64,000 nt of DNA from Tetrahymena elliotti 4EA (GCA_000231825.2 JH720343.1:578095-642094); one strand, 5' to 3'. Positions 11,537 to 25,304 are shown, counted from the first letter of the stretch. Translations and numbers: made by a program. Notes: a model not told the origin generated them from the sequence alone.

Positions 11537-13446
11537 TAGATACTTAAACAAATTTCAAACAACATTTTCAAGCATCTGATTTTGATACTTTTATTAACCA
11601 ATAAAAATAAATCTAATATTTTCCTAAAGATATAGATAATCTTAATCTCCAAATAAAATTTTGTAATTTTAAGCTATTAATCAATTTATTTTGAGAAATA
11701 GTCATAATACCTATTTTAAGTCTTCATCAAAAAGCATCAAAAAAGATAAAAATAAAATTAGAAATGTTTTATCTTTATTTAAGATTAAAAAGATAAAAAT
11801 TAAAAATAAGATGTAATAATTTCTAATAAACTAATTAAAAAAGTAATCTAGCCATTTTATTTAAAATAAATATTTTTTTAATTCAAATAAAATTAAAAAA
11901 AAACCTTTTAGATTCTATTTTAAAAATATTTTAATTTTAACTTTTATCTAATTTTATATATTCATAACTTAAAATATTTCTGAATTATCTGATCATATTG
12001 ACAAATAACTCATTAAACTCTTAAATTTATTATTATAGTCTAATTAATCTTTTAAAAATAGATTAAATTTCTTAAATTTTTGTTTAATGACTTTTATGTG
12101 TAATTTTAATAAATTATAAAACTCAAAAATAATTTTTAAATAAATAAGATAAATTAGTATTTATGTACTGCATCTCACTAATTAATATTTAAACAAACAT
12201 TTTAAAAATAAAATTAAAAAAAATTCTATTAGATATGTTTAATTATTAAGAATATCATAAAAAAAATGAACATAAAAATAAATTAATATTTGTAAAGATT
12301 TTCATTAAATATGTATTTACCATTATAATAAATCAAATTATAAAATTTATAACATTCATATGTATTAACTAATGAATCAAACTAAAAATATGGAAATCAT
12401 ACTCTCAAAGTCTATCTAAAAATAGTTCTTAGAAATATTACCTTCTAATTTTTAGCTCTCTAACAAGAATTACAAATATCTTAGTTATTTATTTATTTAT
12501 TATTCATTTTACTATTCATCCTTACAAAGTTATCTTGAATGTATTAAAATCTTGGAAAGATATTTTTAAAACTAAAAATCATGTATACTGATAATAATAA
12601 ACTTAAAAGCTTGAATGTATTTTCAAACAAGTTATTTTTATTAATAAAGTAAAAATGAGCTTCTTAAATTGAATTTATTACAAAATTTTTTTTATCTGTT
12701 TTTCTATTTATCTTATCTTGAAATGATTCCGTCAGTTTAAGACAGTGTATGTATTTATGTTCCCTCTCCCCCNNNNNNNNNNNNNNNNNNNNNNNNNNNN
12801 NNNNNNNNNNNNNNNNNNNNNNNNNNNNNNNNNNNNNNNNNNNNNNNNNNNNNNNNNNNNNNNNNNNNNNNNTATATCATTTAATGTTGAAAAAAAAAGA
12901 TAAAAAAACTAAAAAATCTTGAAACTAAGTAAAATAATTATTTCTTTTTTTAAATATTTTTAAAAAAATTAAGGTTATTTTAGTTTAGAGTATATTGAAA
13001 ATTTTTAATTTAAAATTTAAATTTACATTAAAATTACTATTTTTTAGTAGCACAATAAAAATTTTTGTCAACTAAAAATAATTTTTGAGAAATAAAGTTT
13101 TTTTTACTGGTCTTAATAAATGAAAATTTATATCGATTGTTCTATTTTGTAAAGTATAGCATTGCTGAATTTATTTTCAGTTAACTATAATATTAGAAAT
13201 TTTAGTTTGAATATCAGTGAATTATTTTTTAGAAGCTAATAATTATCTATGTATGATATCAATCACAATTATTAATTAGAACATGATAGTCCGTAGCCTC
13301 AAAATTTAAAAATAACAAATATTTAATAATTTAATTTTTTAATTATTTCATAATTAAAAATAACAAGTTTAATAAAATATCATTAAGCAAATACAAGTTG
13401 GAGATAAAAACTACTTTAAAGTTGTTAAACATAGATTTTTCATAAA
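11537..13446. other. Gene-poor AT-rich region containing the assembly gap
   Basis: No coding exon was identified on either strand. The 100-N gap at 12773-12872 interrupts it, so an unseen gene could be missing there. Confidence 0.5.
12773..12872. other. Assembly gap of exactly 100 N
   Basis: One hundred consecutive Ns, a conventional placeholder length, directly follow a C-rich run (CCCTCTCCCCC). The true distance and contents are unknown. Confidence 0.98.
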
Positions 13447-14411
13447 ATGGGTTGTTGCCAAAGTGAAAATAGATTGGAAGATTTAGGATATATTAAGCCT
13501 GATATGATTGATAAAAAGATGTACATGTACTCAAAATAGCCTGCAGTATTTATTATTTTGTTTATCATAAAATTAAATTACTCTACATAAGAAATCCTAA
13601 AATTATTTTCATTATAATTAGCAAGTAATTAATTAAAATTTAGCATTAATCTAGCTTTAAAATATGGTAGCAGATCATTTAAAAATCCGTATTTGTTGAG
13701 CCTATCCCAAAACTTGAAAGCGCCATGATATTTTGATCTATTTCATAAAGTAGGTTATTTTTATTTTTATTAAAATAGAATGGAAGTAGCTACTAGAGCT
13801 AAGATTAAGTTTATTAAGAAAGAGTTGCTGTTAATTTTAGGTATAACAAAAAGTAATTATCTGAAATTAGGGAATCTGATCCTCACATGGAATCTTCTGT
13901 TCATTATGATGGGAGTTAGACAAAATCAGCTAAGAGTAATAGAATAATGGAATAGTTCAGTGAAGGTCCTGATACTGGTGCCAAAGAATAATCTTTTTAT
14001 AAATCATATTAGCAGCAATTAGCTTCTGTTCAACCTTTCATTTATTAAGATTAAAGATCTTACTATAACCCTAATACAAACAATTAAAGTCCTAAAGAAA
14101 AAAATAGCTACATCTTGAATACCATACCAGAAAACCAAGCTTATTAATTTACAAACTAAGATATGTTATATTAAAAATAGTAAATAATTTAAATTTGAAG
14201 ATGAAAAAGGATAGAAGTTTTAGTTAATTGTTTAACTTAAAAAGCTAAATCCAAAAACTTCTACTACAACGAATAGATAAATAATCAAGTAAATAATAGT
14301 TAGACTCCTGATAAAATTATAAAATCTGCATTAAATGTTAATTAAAAATAGAAATAATTCACAGCTTATAATATTTCATTAATAAATATATTAGAAATGT
14401 ATAAGATTTGA
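13447..14411 (+). CDS. Small protein with dual-acylation N-terminus, unknown function
   Basis: The start MGCCQSENRLED places Gly2 for N-myristoylation beside Cys3 and Cys4 for palmitoylation, which suggests membrane attachment. After exon 1 (to about 13545) the reading resumes in the main exon after an acceptor at about 13791 (NGSSYQSQDQVYQERVAV), running through polar Ser/Gln/Asn-rich sequence. That frame meets TGA at 14196-14198. A second open stretch in another frame (KAKSKNFYYNEQINN to ILEMYKI) ends at 14409-14411 and looks coding, so a further intron is likely, but no clean donor was found. The middle exon and the C-terminus are therefore uncertain. Family not recognised. Confidence 0.55.
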
Positions 14412-15444
14412 AAATTAGAATATTATTTTGTGTTATATTAAAAACTTTTTTTGTATTCTTTTTATTATATATATGCATCTCTTTACAAATAAATATTCTT
14501 TTATGTCTATTTCTCCCTCAAATAAATAATTATTTTATCTTGTTTGTTATTGTAAAAATAGTTTTTAGTTTAATTCAAATTTTAACTGATCGTTTTGCAT
14601 AAATTAATTATTTTGCATATTTTAACTGTTTTTTGTTCACTTTGAAAGCAAGTTGTTCAAAAGTAATAATAATATTTTATTTTGTTTTCAAATTGAATAA
14701 GGTTAGGATTTTGTGAGCTCAGTTTGGCAAAATCTTTGGTTTGAAAAATAATATTCGCTTTTTTAATAAAAACTTTTATTTTATCTTGTTATTGTTTACA
14801 AAGAAAATGGATAGAAATATCATTTTGTTTACCTACAATATTCTTTAATTGCTTTTTCACTTTTAGGATAAATAATGTTTTACTTTTTTTAATAAAAATA
14901 GTTTTTAATTTCATTAAATATATAACAACTGATTGTTTTCTACTCATTCATATTTTAACTGTTTTTTTGTTGGTTTTAAAATCAAATTTGTTCAAAAAAG
15001 GAATGAAAATACTTGATATTTTTTTTCAATTGAAAAAGAGATATTATCCAAGGTTTTTTGTTTACAAATTTTTATACAAAAAAAGAACTTATTAAATTTT
15101 TTTTATATGTTATTTAATAATGTGTACTAGAGAGATGGCTATCAAGCAAAGATATGTTTTTTATTTTTTCTAAAAATATATTTTGTAAAAAATTTTTGAC
15201 AATTTAAATAATTTAAATTAATTATTCATAATTAAAATACCAAATAATTGATTAACAACTATTATTAATTTAATACTCAAAACAATCTTTGTTTTATTTA
15301 TAATAAACAAATTATTAAAGAATTTTTAACTCTCTCTTTTTAAGGACAACTGTATTAAAATCTTTTCAGCAAATATTCTAAAAAAGAAAACGGATAAACA
15401 AAAAAATGAACTAAAAAAGGTTAACTGATTAGTAAAAGTAAGGT
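14412..15444. other. Intergenic region with a diverged direct duplication
   Basis: Noncoding A/T sequence. Two segments within it are related to each other (see the repeat entry). No gene or RNA was recognised. Confidence 0.6.
14553..15043. repeat. Diverged direct repeat, two units of about 150 bp
   Basis: Units at about 14553-14702 and 14893-15043 share an ordered series of words: AAAAATAGTTTTTA, a CAACTGAT/TAACTGAT-type word, CATATTTTAACTGTTTTTTG, TTGTTCAAAA, and a final TTTTCAAATTGA-like word. The order is the same with substitutions and small indels, so this appears to be an old duplication. Confidence 0.55.
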
Positions 15445-18400
15445 ATGAGTGAACGCATCAATTAGATAGTATAAATCAAGTTTAGAGAATCATAGAATTC
15501 TCAAAGCAAAAATAATTAAAATTATAGCTCTTAAGGATTTAAAGAAAATAGTGGACAAAAATCTGGAAGCAAAACAAATGTAATATTTATTTTTGTCTCT
15601 AAGTTCAATTTATTAAATAAGCAATATTTTTCAAATAGATATGGACGGGTTAAAACTAGATTTATTATAGTACTTAGCAGAACAATTCTGAATAGAAACT
15701 GACAAATAAAATAAGTAGAATCAAAGCAGCATAAGCAAGAATAGGCTCGAGTTCTTCACAAGTATCAGTTAAGAGAGAAAAATCTTATAACTCTTATGAA
15801 TGTATTAATTCTATTTAACTTAATTGAATATTAAATATCCAATAAATCCATTTGAAATAAGAAGTTATTATATTTTTACATTTAAATAGAGAGCGAAAGT
15901 TTTAATGGAGGAAATTCTATAAATGTAAGTGTCAACAATCCTTCTAGATAGATGAGAACAACAAATAGTTCATAGTATTCAAATATGTTTGGGGATAAGA
16001 AAAAGAGTATAGGTTTAAATATGTATCAATCATAGGGTTAGCCAAAAAATTTCTTTTCTCCTAATTCTTAAGTGAAACCATACAACCTTTTTAGCTTACA
16101 CCCATATGCATAAGTAAACCACAATTAAAATAAATAGGTCTATGCAAATAATTTTATGCAGTAAAAAGAAGAAAATATTATTGAAAATAACATGGATAAC
16201 TTTAATACTAATTTATAACAGATGTAATAGTTTGATTAGGAGTAGTATGACTCAAATTTATATTTAGAATAAATTAAAATTTAAGAGTTAAGAATAGCTT
16301 AACTAGAAGAACTTCTGAAATAGGAAACCTTAAACTGTGAGTAATATCGTTCTTAGATTAGTATTTTAAAATAGTAAATGCTAAAAAGTGTGAATGAATC
16401 AGGTTTAATTAATTTGTTTGAAGAGGCTTACATAGTTTCAGCTGACAAGTAAATAGATATTTTATCATCACTTAAAGAAATTCAATCCAAAATAGAATAA
16501 GATATTCAAACAAGCTAAGCAATAATTATAGATTAAGATAACAGCTTAAAAACTTTGATAGAATAAAATTAATCATAATAAATTTAAATATAGGAGCTTT
16601 TTTCTGCTAATCAAAAAATAAAAGAAGATTTAACTGAAAACTAAGAAAATAAAAAATAGCATGAATAAGAAAAATTCTATTTAATAGAATCTAACAACAA
16701 ATTAGTTAATGATATTGAAAATGCAATCTAATAAAATTCTATCTTGATTGAAGAGAATCAACATTATATCAAGCAAATTGATGAAAAAAATAATATCATA
16801 TCACAGCTTGAGACTCTCTTAAAGGATTAAAATGAAAATAAATCAGAAGTAACTCTAATTTATTAAATTCATTTTTTAGTTAACATATATTAAGTTAAAT
16901 TTAATTAATTAGTCAGATGCAGTTATAGAAGAAAAAGAACAAATTATTTAGAAGCAAGCTCAAGATATATTTGAACTTAATGAAGATTTAAAGGAATTAA
17001 AGAATTAAAATGAAGATTTAGAGTTGTTATTGAAAGAATATGAAGAAAAGTTGTAGTCAATGAAAGAGTATCAAATAGAAAATAAGTTGTTAATTAGTCA
17101 AGGAAAAATTGATAAAAATTTAGATGAAGATGAAGAAGAGCAAAATCAAGAAGATAAAATAAATCAGTTTGAAGAAATACAAACAAACATAAATAATTTA
17201 GAGAGATAGGTAGATATTTTAGAATAAAAAAATAATCATCTCACTGAGTAATTAGAGAAAAACTAAGCATCAATCAACTAAAAAGAAAATCAAATAATAG
17301 AGAAAGATAGATTACTCAATAAAAAAGATGAATAAATGAAAGAACTTCAAACTTAGTTTAAAGAAAGATCCCAAAAAGCAGATATTTTATAGTAGTAATT
17401 AGAAATTCTGCAAAAATAATTTGTTGAATAAAAGTAAGCTTCCTAAAATGATTAGAATAAATAAGAAGAGTTGAGTACAATTATTTAAGAAAATAAAAGT
17501 TTAAAATAAAATCTATAAGAAATGTAGATTTAATTTGAATAATTAAAGCAATAAAATATTATTAATATTGCTGCTAATAATAAGTTATAAGAGCTTGTTG
17601 AGGAAAATCAATAACTTCTTAAAAAAGCAAACTAAGAATTGTCTCGCTAAAATTAATCTTAGCAAATAAATCCTTAAATATTGAAAGAATATGAGTAAAA
17701 CATGGAAGAATTAAACAATAAAGTTATTGAATTCCATTAAAAGTATCAGTAGTCTGAAGATGAAAAAGAAAAGCTTTTAGAAGAAATTGCCTTACTCAAA
17801 AATGTAAATAAATTAAGAAATTATTTCTTAAAAAGAAAAAAATATTTTTTAACTCAAGGAATTATAAAATGATGAAAAGATAGAACAAATTTAATATATG
17901 TAGATGAAGGCTGAATTCTTTTCATCTTAGGTTATTATAATGAGTAAAATATTGAAAATAATTGATTAGGAAGATGAATGCATAGAGTAAGATTAATATG
18001 AGCCAATCGTTTTGTAAATCAAGTAAAAGATAGAAGAATTGATACATGAGAATTAATAATTAAGAGAACAATAGCAAAATAATGAATAAGAAGAAAAGGA
18101 ATCTCAAATCTCTCCTAAACATGTTAAAATATCATAAATTTAAAGTTTAGAAAATTCCTTCAATTTAAGAAATAAAGAACAAAACTAAATTTAAACTGAT
18201 TAAGTCAATTAAGATAATCAAATCAAAATGGAATAGAAAATTATTGAATAATTTGAATAAAAGTATGAAAAGTAAATAGAAGAAATTACTCAATAAGTGT
18301 AGGACTTATAATAAAGATTGGCTGAGGTTTATGAGTAAAAGTTTATACTTGAAACTTATATTTCTTAGATAAAAGAATTTGTTCCTAATTAAGATATTCA

Positions 18401-19139
18401 AGAATTGATTAACAAATATTGTGAAACAATTTAAGAACTTATCACAAACGAGCATTGTAAAAATTAATTAAAAAATAAAAATATAATGAATTGCAACTTC
18501 TTTATTTAATAGGTTAAAAAAGACTAAAAGAAAATATTGAAGAATTTGAACAAAATTAAGAAAATTAATAATAGAGTGATGAAAATGAATCTAAAACCTA
18601 AAGTGAATAATAAGATGATTTAGAAAGAACAGAAAATCTAAAATAACTTTATCAAGCACTATAATAAATTATATTTTAATATGAAGAGCTAGTGGCTAAT
18701 AGAGATTAGCTTGGTTAAGAAATTGCATTCTTAAGTTAAAAAGAAAACGAAAAGTATTTTATGATAGATTAACTTTAATAATAGAATTAATAAGTATTTT
18801 ATTTTATTTACTTTACTTGCAATCGAGTTTTTTTAAAATATTTTATTTTTTAAATAGTTGTTTTAAGAGATTCTGATTCTAAGAAATGAGTATAATTAAT
18901 AAGGTGAATAAGAGGAATAAGATGAATAAGAAGAATAAGAGGAGCAAGATGAACACCTTAATTAGATGCAAAACCATCTTAACTAAATGGAAGATCATTC
19001 ACTTGAAGATTAGTAATTTATTTAAACAAATAAATTAGCATTTTTCTTTTTAATTAAAACATTTAAAAATTTTTAATTAAAATACTAATAATAATATTAT
19101 TTTGAAATTAAAAGGTATGAGAGTCAAGAAGAAGAGTGA
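15445..19139 (+). CDS. Long Gln/Glu/Lys-rich coiled-coil protein
   Basis: Roughly 1050 residues in about nine exons. The N-terminal 250 residues are Ser/Asn-rich and non-helical (MSERINQIVQIKF). The rest is near-continuous coiled coil of Gln, Glu, Lys and Leu, with a strongly acidic EQEEQDEQEEQEEQDE block at about 18903-18955. The last exon begins at 19115 and ends TGA at 19137-19139. Introns end in typical TTTAAATAG acceptors. No enzymatic domain was seen. Proteins of this kind in ciliates are often cytoskeletal or basal-body components, but the sequence alone does not show that. Confidence 0.8.
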
Positions 19140-19517
19140 GAAAGATATCTTCAAACATATATAACAAAATATTTAATTAATATTATTTCTTTTTAAAATT
19201 ATTTTCAATTTAATAATTTCTATTTTAGACTAAATAGAAACATTTAATTATATCTGAAAATTCTAATTATGTAAACAAAAAGTAATTATAAGCTTATGTT
19301 AAACTTAAGTTACGAAAATATATTTTTTACATTTAGATTATTTGTAAAGTGTATTTATATTTTTGTGGATATAAAGAGATTAAGGAATATTCAAAACATC
19401 TAATTATTAATTAAATTTTACTAAAAACAGATTTAGTTATTTTCAATATATTTATCAAATCATAATTACTATAATTTTTATTAAGTTAAAATATATTTTT
19501 TGTCTTTATTTTCGATC
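19140..19517. other. Intergenic spacer
   Basis: A 378-bp gap between two plus-strand genes. Nothing was recognised. Confidence 0.6.
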
Positions 19518-21653
19518 ATGAATTTATTTAGTAGTAACTTGATAAAACTCTAGCATATACGCTAAAGGAATTAAGCAGAGGAGATATAAAGGAAAATATA
19601 AAAAGATCTAGAGTTTCTTAAAGATCTTATTTCAAGACCAGTTAGTCAATAATCTGAAAAAATTTTTGTATCTAGAGCTAACTCTGCTGCTTTTAAAGAT
19701 TAAGAATTTTTAATGGATGAATATTTTAACAAATATTTTGAAGAACTTAACATAAAAAACTAATAGAATAATAACAATAATAGGTGCTAAACTTCAAACT
19801 CTCCAAATAAAACTCTTACAAGTATAAATTAGCCAAAGGAAAAATGGATTGAAAATGAAAATTAAAATAGATACAAGCTTAGAAGCAGAAGTCTTAATTA
19901 GGAGAAAGAAAGATTAGGGCTTGGAGAAATTTTTAGGCTTTAAGATAAAATTGAAGAAATAGTCAGCAAAAATTAGTAAAAAAAAAGTAACCGCTTAAGA
20001 AGAGTGTTGAGTGAGAGTGATTTCTATGCATTAAAAAAGCTAAATTTTTCAAATTATTCTTTTGTTAAGATTAAGAAACAAAATGTTTAAATGGGGGATT
20101 ACCAAGATAAAAATACTATGATGATAGATGAAATGTCTACAAGCTACAAATATATTTACAAACTATCTAAAAAATTCTGTAATATTGATAAAGAAATGAC
20201 TGAAAAAGTATCTCAAAAGATTAAAGAAAAAGCAATTTAAAAAAAACAATAAGAAGATGAAAATATTATGGAAAAAAACACTACTGTTAATGTATCTAAA
20301 AAGAAAAATTACTCATCTCTTTTAGATTTTATCATCAATTATAAACCATTAGATCCAGTTCACCGCAAATAATAAATTTTAAAAAAATTAAGTGACTTTA
20401 ATTTAAAAAGAAGATAATAATCTTCTGAAAATATTTAAAAGACTAGGTTAAGTAGGATAAACAGTGATTACATTAATTTAAACATAAATCAATCTGCGCA
20501 TATCTATGAAAAACAAAAGGAATAAATCAATGAAAATGCTTCATCAAATAATCATGAAATTTATGATAAAGAGAAAATGTCTCCTAAAAAAAGATCTCTA
20601 TCATCAAAATCATTAGCAAATCCAATGGATTTAAACCCATAAAAACACTTTTTACAGAAAATTAACAAATAATCTTCAATAAAATTTCTAGTTAAGCCTA
20701 ATACATTAAATAGCAAATTGCAAACAGAAGACCAAAATAATGAAATTAATAAAAATAGCTAAAAAATATAATCAAATGAGAATAATCCTTTTGCTATTTA
20801 AAATTTAAATAACTTATAAAAAATTAATAGTAAACATACTGATAAATTAAAAAACAAAAATACTTCTTTTTTGCAAACTCTAAAAAATATAGATCTTTCC
20901 TAAAGCTTTTAGCTTAACACTATGATACCAACTAATGAAGTTTAATACTAAAAAATTGAAAAAGAATAAAAAACAAATATAAATAATCATAATGACTCCC
21001 CATTGAAAGCTTATACACTCTTTTAAAATAAAAACTTGAGACAAAAAATATAGTTATAGAATCACAATTCTAAGCCAAAATATTTAGAGCCAAGAGAAAC
21101 ATAAACTGACCTAAATTTTCTAAAATACCTCAACTAAAATGTATAAACTGAATAAGATTACCTAAGAGAAGATTAATCTAATGAAGGAAATAACTAAATC
21201 TAGCTACAGCCATTAAAAAGAAAAAGTATAGATAGTAATATTCTCTTAAAAATTAGGAATGATAATAGTATCAAAGAAATAATCCTTAAGACAATAATAA
21301 GAGAAAAACTAGATTTAAAAATAATTTTTTCCTAAAATTATAGTTTAAATGATAATTTTATTTAAGATGTAATCAAATTTTATGCAAAACTTGTCATGAG
21401 AGGGAATGATAAGATTTCCACAACTTAATTCTATGAGTTTTTATATTAAATTTTCCAATATTAAAGTACCAGTTAGTAATAAAATACATCAGACAACTTA
21501 TAAAATGATGATATTGCTTTAAATATTACCAAACAAATAATCTTAAAATATCCTACTTGTATCAATGAATAATTAAATGAGGGATAAATTAAAAAATTCT
21601 TCACATAGAACTTGTAAATTGCTGAAATAATAAGAGAAAAGCTGTTTTTATGA
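19518..21653 (+). CDS. Intronless 711-residue low-complexity protein, unknown
   Basis: One uninterrupted frame of 712 codons runs from MNLFSSNLIKLQ to IREKLFL. That is long enough to be non-random even with a single stop codon. Composition is Asn, Lys, Gln, Ser and Ile-rich with short basic clusters (KLRSRSLNQEKERLG, PLKRKSIDS). The C-terminal 150 residues are more ordered, with alternating hydrophobic positions (IKEIILKTIIREKLDLKIIF), and may fold. No membrane segment, signal peptide or known motif was seen. Its neighbours on both sides are spliced, so its lack of introns stands out. Confidence 0.85.
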
Positions 21654-22164
21654 AAAGTTTCAAATAAGATAAATTTTAATTTGTAAAAATAATTGTAAAT
21701 ATTCATTCAACATCTAATCTTAATATAATATAAAAATACTGAAAACAGTTAATATTTGTTTATTTTAAGTTAAAATTTATTTAATTACTTGTGACTAAAC
21801 TCCAAATTTTTATGAAGAATTTTTTATGTTTTTAAATTTTGTTAATTATTTGATCTACAAAGAAGTTTAAAATTAAATTGTTTTGAAACTAAGAATGAAT
21901 ACAAAATGACAGAATGAACCATTGAATTTTATAAATTGCAAATAAAAATTGTATCTATTTTAATTATAATAGAAAATAATATTTCTGAGTAACAGATAGA
22001 AGATAACTTTTCAAATTTGTTAAATTTAAAATGCAATCTTTTTGTGATCTAGATTATAATATTAAAGTTAATCACTAAATTATTGAAAAAAATAATTATA
22101 CTTATTTCAAATTATAAAATCCAAATTTTTAAAATAATAAATAGAAATTTAACACTTAAATAGC
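21654..22164. other. Intergenic spacer
   Basis: A 511-bp A/T stretch between plus-strand genes. No feature was recognised. Confidence 0.6.
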
Positions 22165-23244
22165 ATGATTTAGTAAAGTCAATTAGCCTCTTCTATCTCT
22201 AATCCTGATAAATAAAAGACACCTAATAAAGCACCAAGCATCTTGAATTAATTTGATTTAAATCCTATAAAATAAATTGATCCTATTTTCTGTAAGTTAA
22301 AAATACATATTCATGTAATTCTAAAATAATCAATAATTATTTCTAATTATTTTAAGAAAATGGATATAAAGAAGCTTTCTCTGTTCGCCTACAATTTTTG
22401 TTGAAGTTTTTAGAGAGACAAGGGGAAGAATAAACTCCATCAACAATAGAATTAATAAATATAAGACTTCTAACAAAAGTAAAAATTATTTTTATTCACA
22501 AACCAAAGATTTAATTAGCACACATTAATAAATAGAAGCAAAACTAGAAGTTGGAAAAATTCACAATTGAAGTAACAACAGATAATGATTTATTTTTTTA
22601 CTTTTTTCACACGTAATAATTTTATTTTAGCAGAATAATTTAATTTGATGAATCTGAATTTTATCAATACATTTAACATAACTTATTTAAAAGAATTGAT
22701 GCTGAAAGCTATGAAGTACTTAAAGAAACTTAGTAATTAGATGGAACCTTTTAACAATATTATACATCTACATAGTAGTTCTTAGAAAAATGCAAAACTG
22801 ATCCTTTAAAGTAAAAAAATAAATAAATCAATAAATAAATATTAAAAATTTTTATAAAAAAATAGATATGCATGCATACTAAACATTAGACAAGACACAA
22901 CTGCTTATCTTTAAGTTATTTAAACTTTGAATTATAAAGATTTGGAAATATTAAGATATGAAATGCTTGCTGGAGATGATGATATAGTTAGATAGCATGT
23001 ATCTTTTAAGTATGGTTAAAAACGCTCCTATTTGCATTTAGTTGATGGCAGAATTAAAGATGTAAATGAGCTAGTCAAGCTTAAAAACCCATAATTATTA
23101 TTGCATATTTAGAAGATTTTATCAAGCAATCAAAGTAATACTATCTAATAAAATGGTTTTTAATATGCAGCAAATTTAAAATAATAAAATTAAAATTAAC
23201 TCTAATAATCAAATGTTATTGATAACTATGCAATTAAGTAATGA
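22165..23244 (+). CDS. CCDC61/VFL3-head-like protein (tentative)
   Basis: About five exons start MIQQSQLASSISNPD. The body reads KEAFSVRLQFLLKFLERQ, then an EKFTIEVTTDNDLFFYF strand pair, FQQYYTSTQQFLEKCKTD, and LQVIQTLNYKDLEILR. The order (paired strands, a helix, then a Y-x-DLExLR segment) resembles the globular head of CCDC61/VFL3, a basal-body protein of the SAS-6/XRCC4 fold superfamily. Human CCDC61 has a long coiled coil after the head. This protein instead ends soon after in a Gln/Asn-rich tail, so it is much shorter. The similarity is from memory and weak. Small introns, including one of about 17 bp near 22614, are inferred only from frame and are doubtful. Confidence 0.5.
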
Positions 23245-23913
23245 GAAAGATTTAAAATAGGCTATTTTATGATTAAAATTGATTTTTATATTTTAAAATA
23301 AATATCAAATCAAACACATATTTTGTTGGCATAAATTAATTATAATTATTTAATAGAATTTAGGAATCATTTGATTGATATGACAAATTATTTTGATTTG
23401 AGAAACCTATGATAATATTTTATAAAATTTATCAATATCTTTCTATGAAATAAAGTTAATTCTATTAAACAGTATAATAAATAGTTAAAAAATTAAAATA
23501 AAGTATGGAAAATATTAACAATTTATTTTATATGTTAATAAAGAAAGAATAATACAAAAAATATACCAAATTATTCCTATTTTTTCTGTACCATCTTATT
23601 TATTCTCAAGATAATAAAATTAATTAAAAACATTTTTTTTATTACTATCAATATAGAAATGCTAAAATAAATTGTCAAATAAAAAAAGTAAAAGGATTAA
23701 CTCATCTTTAATTATGTTGTTGTCATTAAAAAAGCAATATGCAATCTAATTTATTTTATTTGATTCCATTTAATAAATAATAATTTTTTTTATTATGAAG
23801 CCATTTTAAGAAGAATTGAGTTATTGTTTAACTGATATGCAAAGTTTTTACAAATTAAAATAATTTTTAACACAATTTAAATACTATTCTATGCTAGATG
23901 CTTGAAGTTCATT
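23245..23913. other. Convergent intergenic region
   Basis: Sits between two converging genes. A/T-rich, with nothing recognised. Confidence 0.6.
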
Positions 23914-25304
23914 TCAATCTAGATATTTAGAAATGTTGAAAACACTAAATCTTCCTTCTTCGAGTGATCCAAATACTAATTGAAGTGTAGAATCATTAGG
24001 TTGAATAAATTCTACTCTATTGATAAGGAATTCAGGAGTGAAGACATCCTTGAATAACTAGATTTTATTGAATTCTGAATCCAGTAAGACCACATCTTCA
24101 CCATTTGACAAAGAGTAAAATACTTTACCTTCTACGTTATGAATAGCTCCAGCAACGCAGAGTAAATTTTTACCATCGAAGAGTGCTTGCTACTCTGCTT
24201 CTCCCTTAAATTATTTTATAACTTTTGGATCAACATTTACTTAGTAGCTTTTTTATTAGAAGATAAGTTTGTTAAATAAAATAACTATTAAAAATTAAAA
24301 GGCGAAATTTTAATTTACTTAATACTAACGTCCCAGAATTTGACACACTTTTCATTCTTTGAAATTGTTATTGCTTTCTCATCAAGGTTATCACAGTTTA
24401 CATAATTGATAGATGCTCCATGGCTTAAACCATAAGCTTTAGTAATTTGCTTGAAGTCGTGAGTAGTCTTATCAGTGATAAAAGTTAGAGTTTTAAAATT
24501 AGAAGTCCATGAAGCAAAGTAGTAGAATTTGTGTTATTAAGAAAATCTGGCCATGTAATGAATGTTATGTCCTGTATTGTAGGAACTTAGTTCTTTTCCT
24601 TAAAGAGACCAAACTTTTACAAAAGTATCAGAATTAGATGCACTAGAAATGATAAACTTATTGTTTAAATCGAAAGAAAGTTTTTGAATTTCTTCTTTAT
24701 GACAATCTTTGGAAAATATTTTTGGTTGCGTTGTTCTCTTTTTAATATCTGAGTTACTAAGATCTAATCCTCTCAATTCAATACTCTTATCTATGTTAAT
24801 AGCGTAAGCAATATACTTAGAATCAGGTGAAATGGCAACAGCAGTTGGATATCCAAATTCTACAGAGAAGTAATAAACTTAATTAGCACATAAATCATTT
24901 AATTTGAATATTCTGATATGCTTATCTTTAGAAGAAACAATTAAATAATCATGATTATAGTCATAATCTGTAATTTCTCCTGCAAAACCTTTTACAGCTC
25001 CTAAATAAAGCTCATGCTCAATATTCTTATGGTTGATTTTAGTATGAGCATGATCTTTTTTCTTTACATTTTTAACTTTCTACTCAACTGTTGAAGTAGA
25101 AGATTAAGCTTATTCTGCATGAGGTGTAGATTAAGCAGCTGGATTTTTAGCATGCTTCTCTTTCTTGACATTCTACTAAGCAACTTACTTTTTAGCTTAT
25201 TCCTTTAACTATCTGGCTTTCTCATCAGACCATTTCTTTCTAAGTACACTAAAATAATAAGTTGTAATACCTATTAATGCTAATGCAGCTAAAAATGCTA
25301 TCAT
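23914..25304 (-). CDS. Membrane-anchored WD40 protein, TBL2-like
   Basis: Two exons, with one intron at about 24246-24315. The N-terminus is a hydrophobic anchor (MIAFLAALALIGITTYYF) followed by a Lys/Gln/Ala-rich linker with KKKDHAHTKINHKN. WD40 blades follow: DKHIRIFKLND, a VAISPDSKYIAYAI blade, FVKVWSLQGKELSS, and KCVKFWDVS. This layout (short N-terminal membrane segment, basic linker, propeller, and a VWSLxGxxLS blade) matches transducin beta-like 2, an ER membrane protein linked to PERK and translational control in animals. SEC12 is another ER WD40 protein but has its anchor at the C-terminus. The exact orthology needs a search. It probably acts at the ER, with the propeller in the cytosol. 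Confidence 0.75.

Noticed and set aside
12760..12780. Possible telomere at the gap edge
   Set aside because: No tandem CCCCAA or GGGGTT units are present; the C-rich run is short and irregular.
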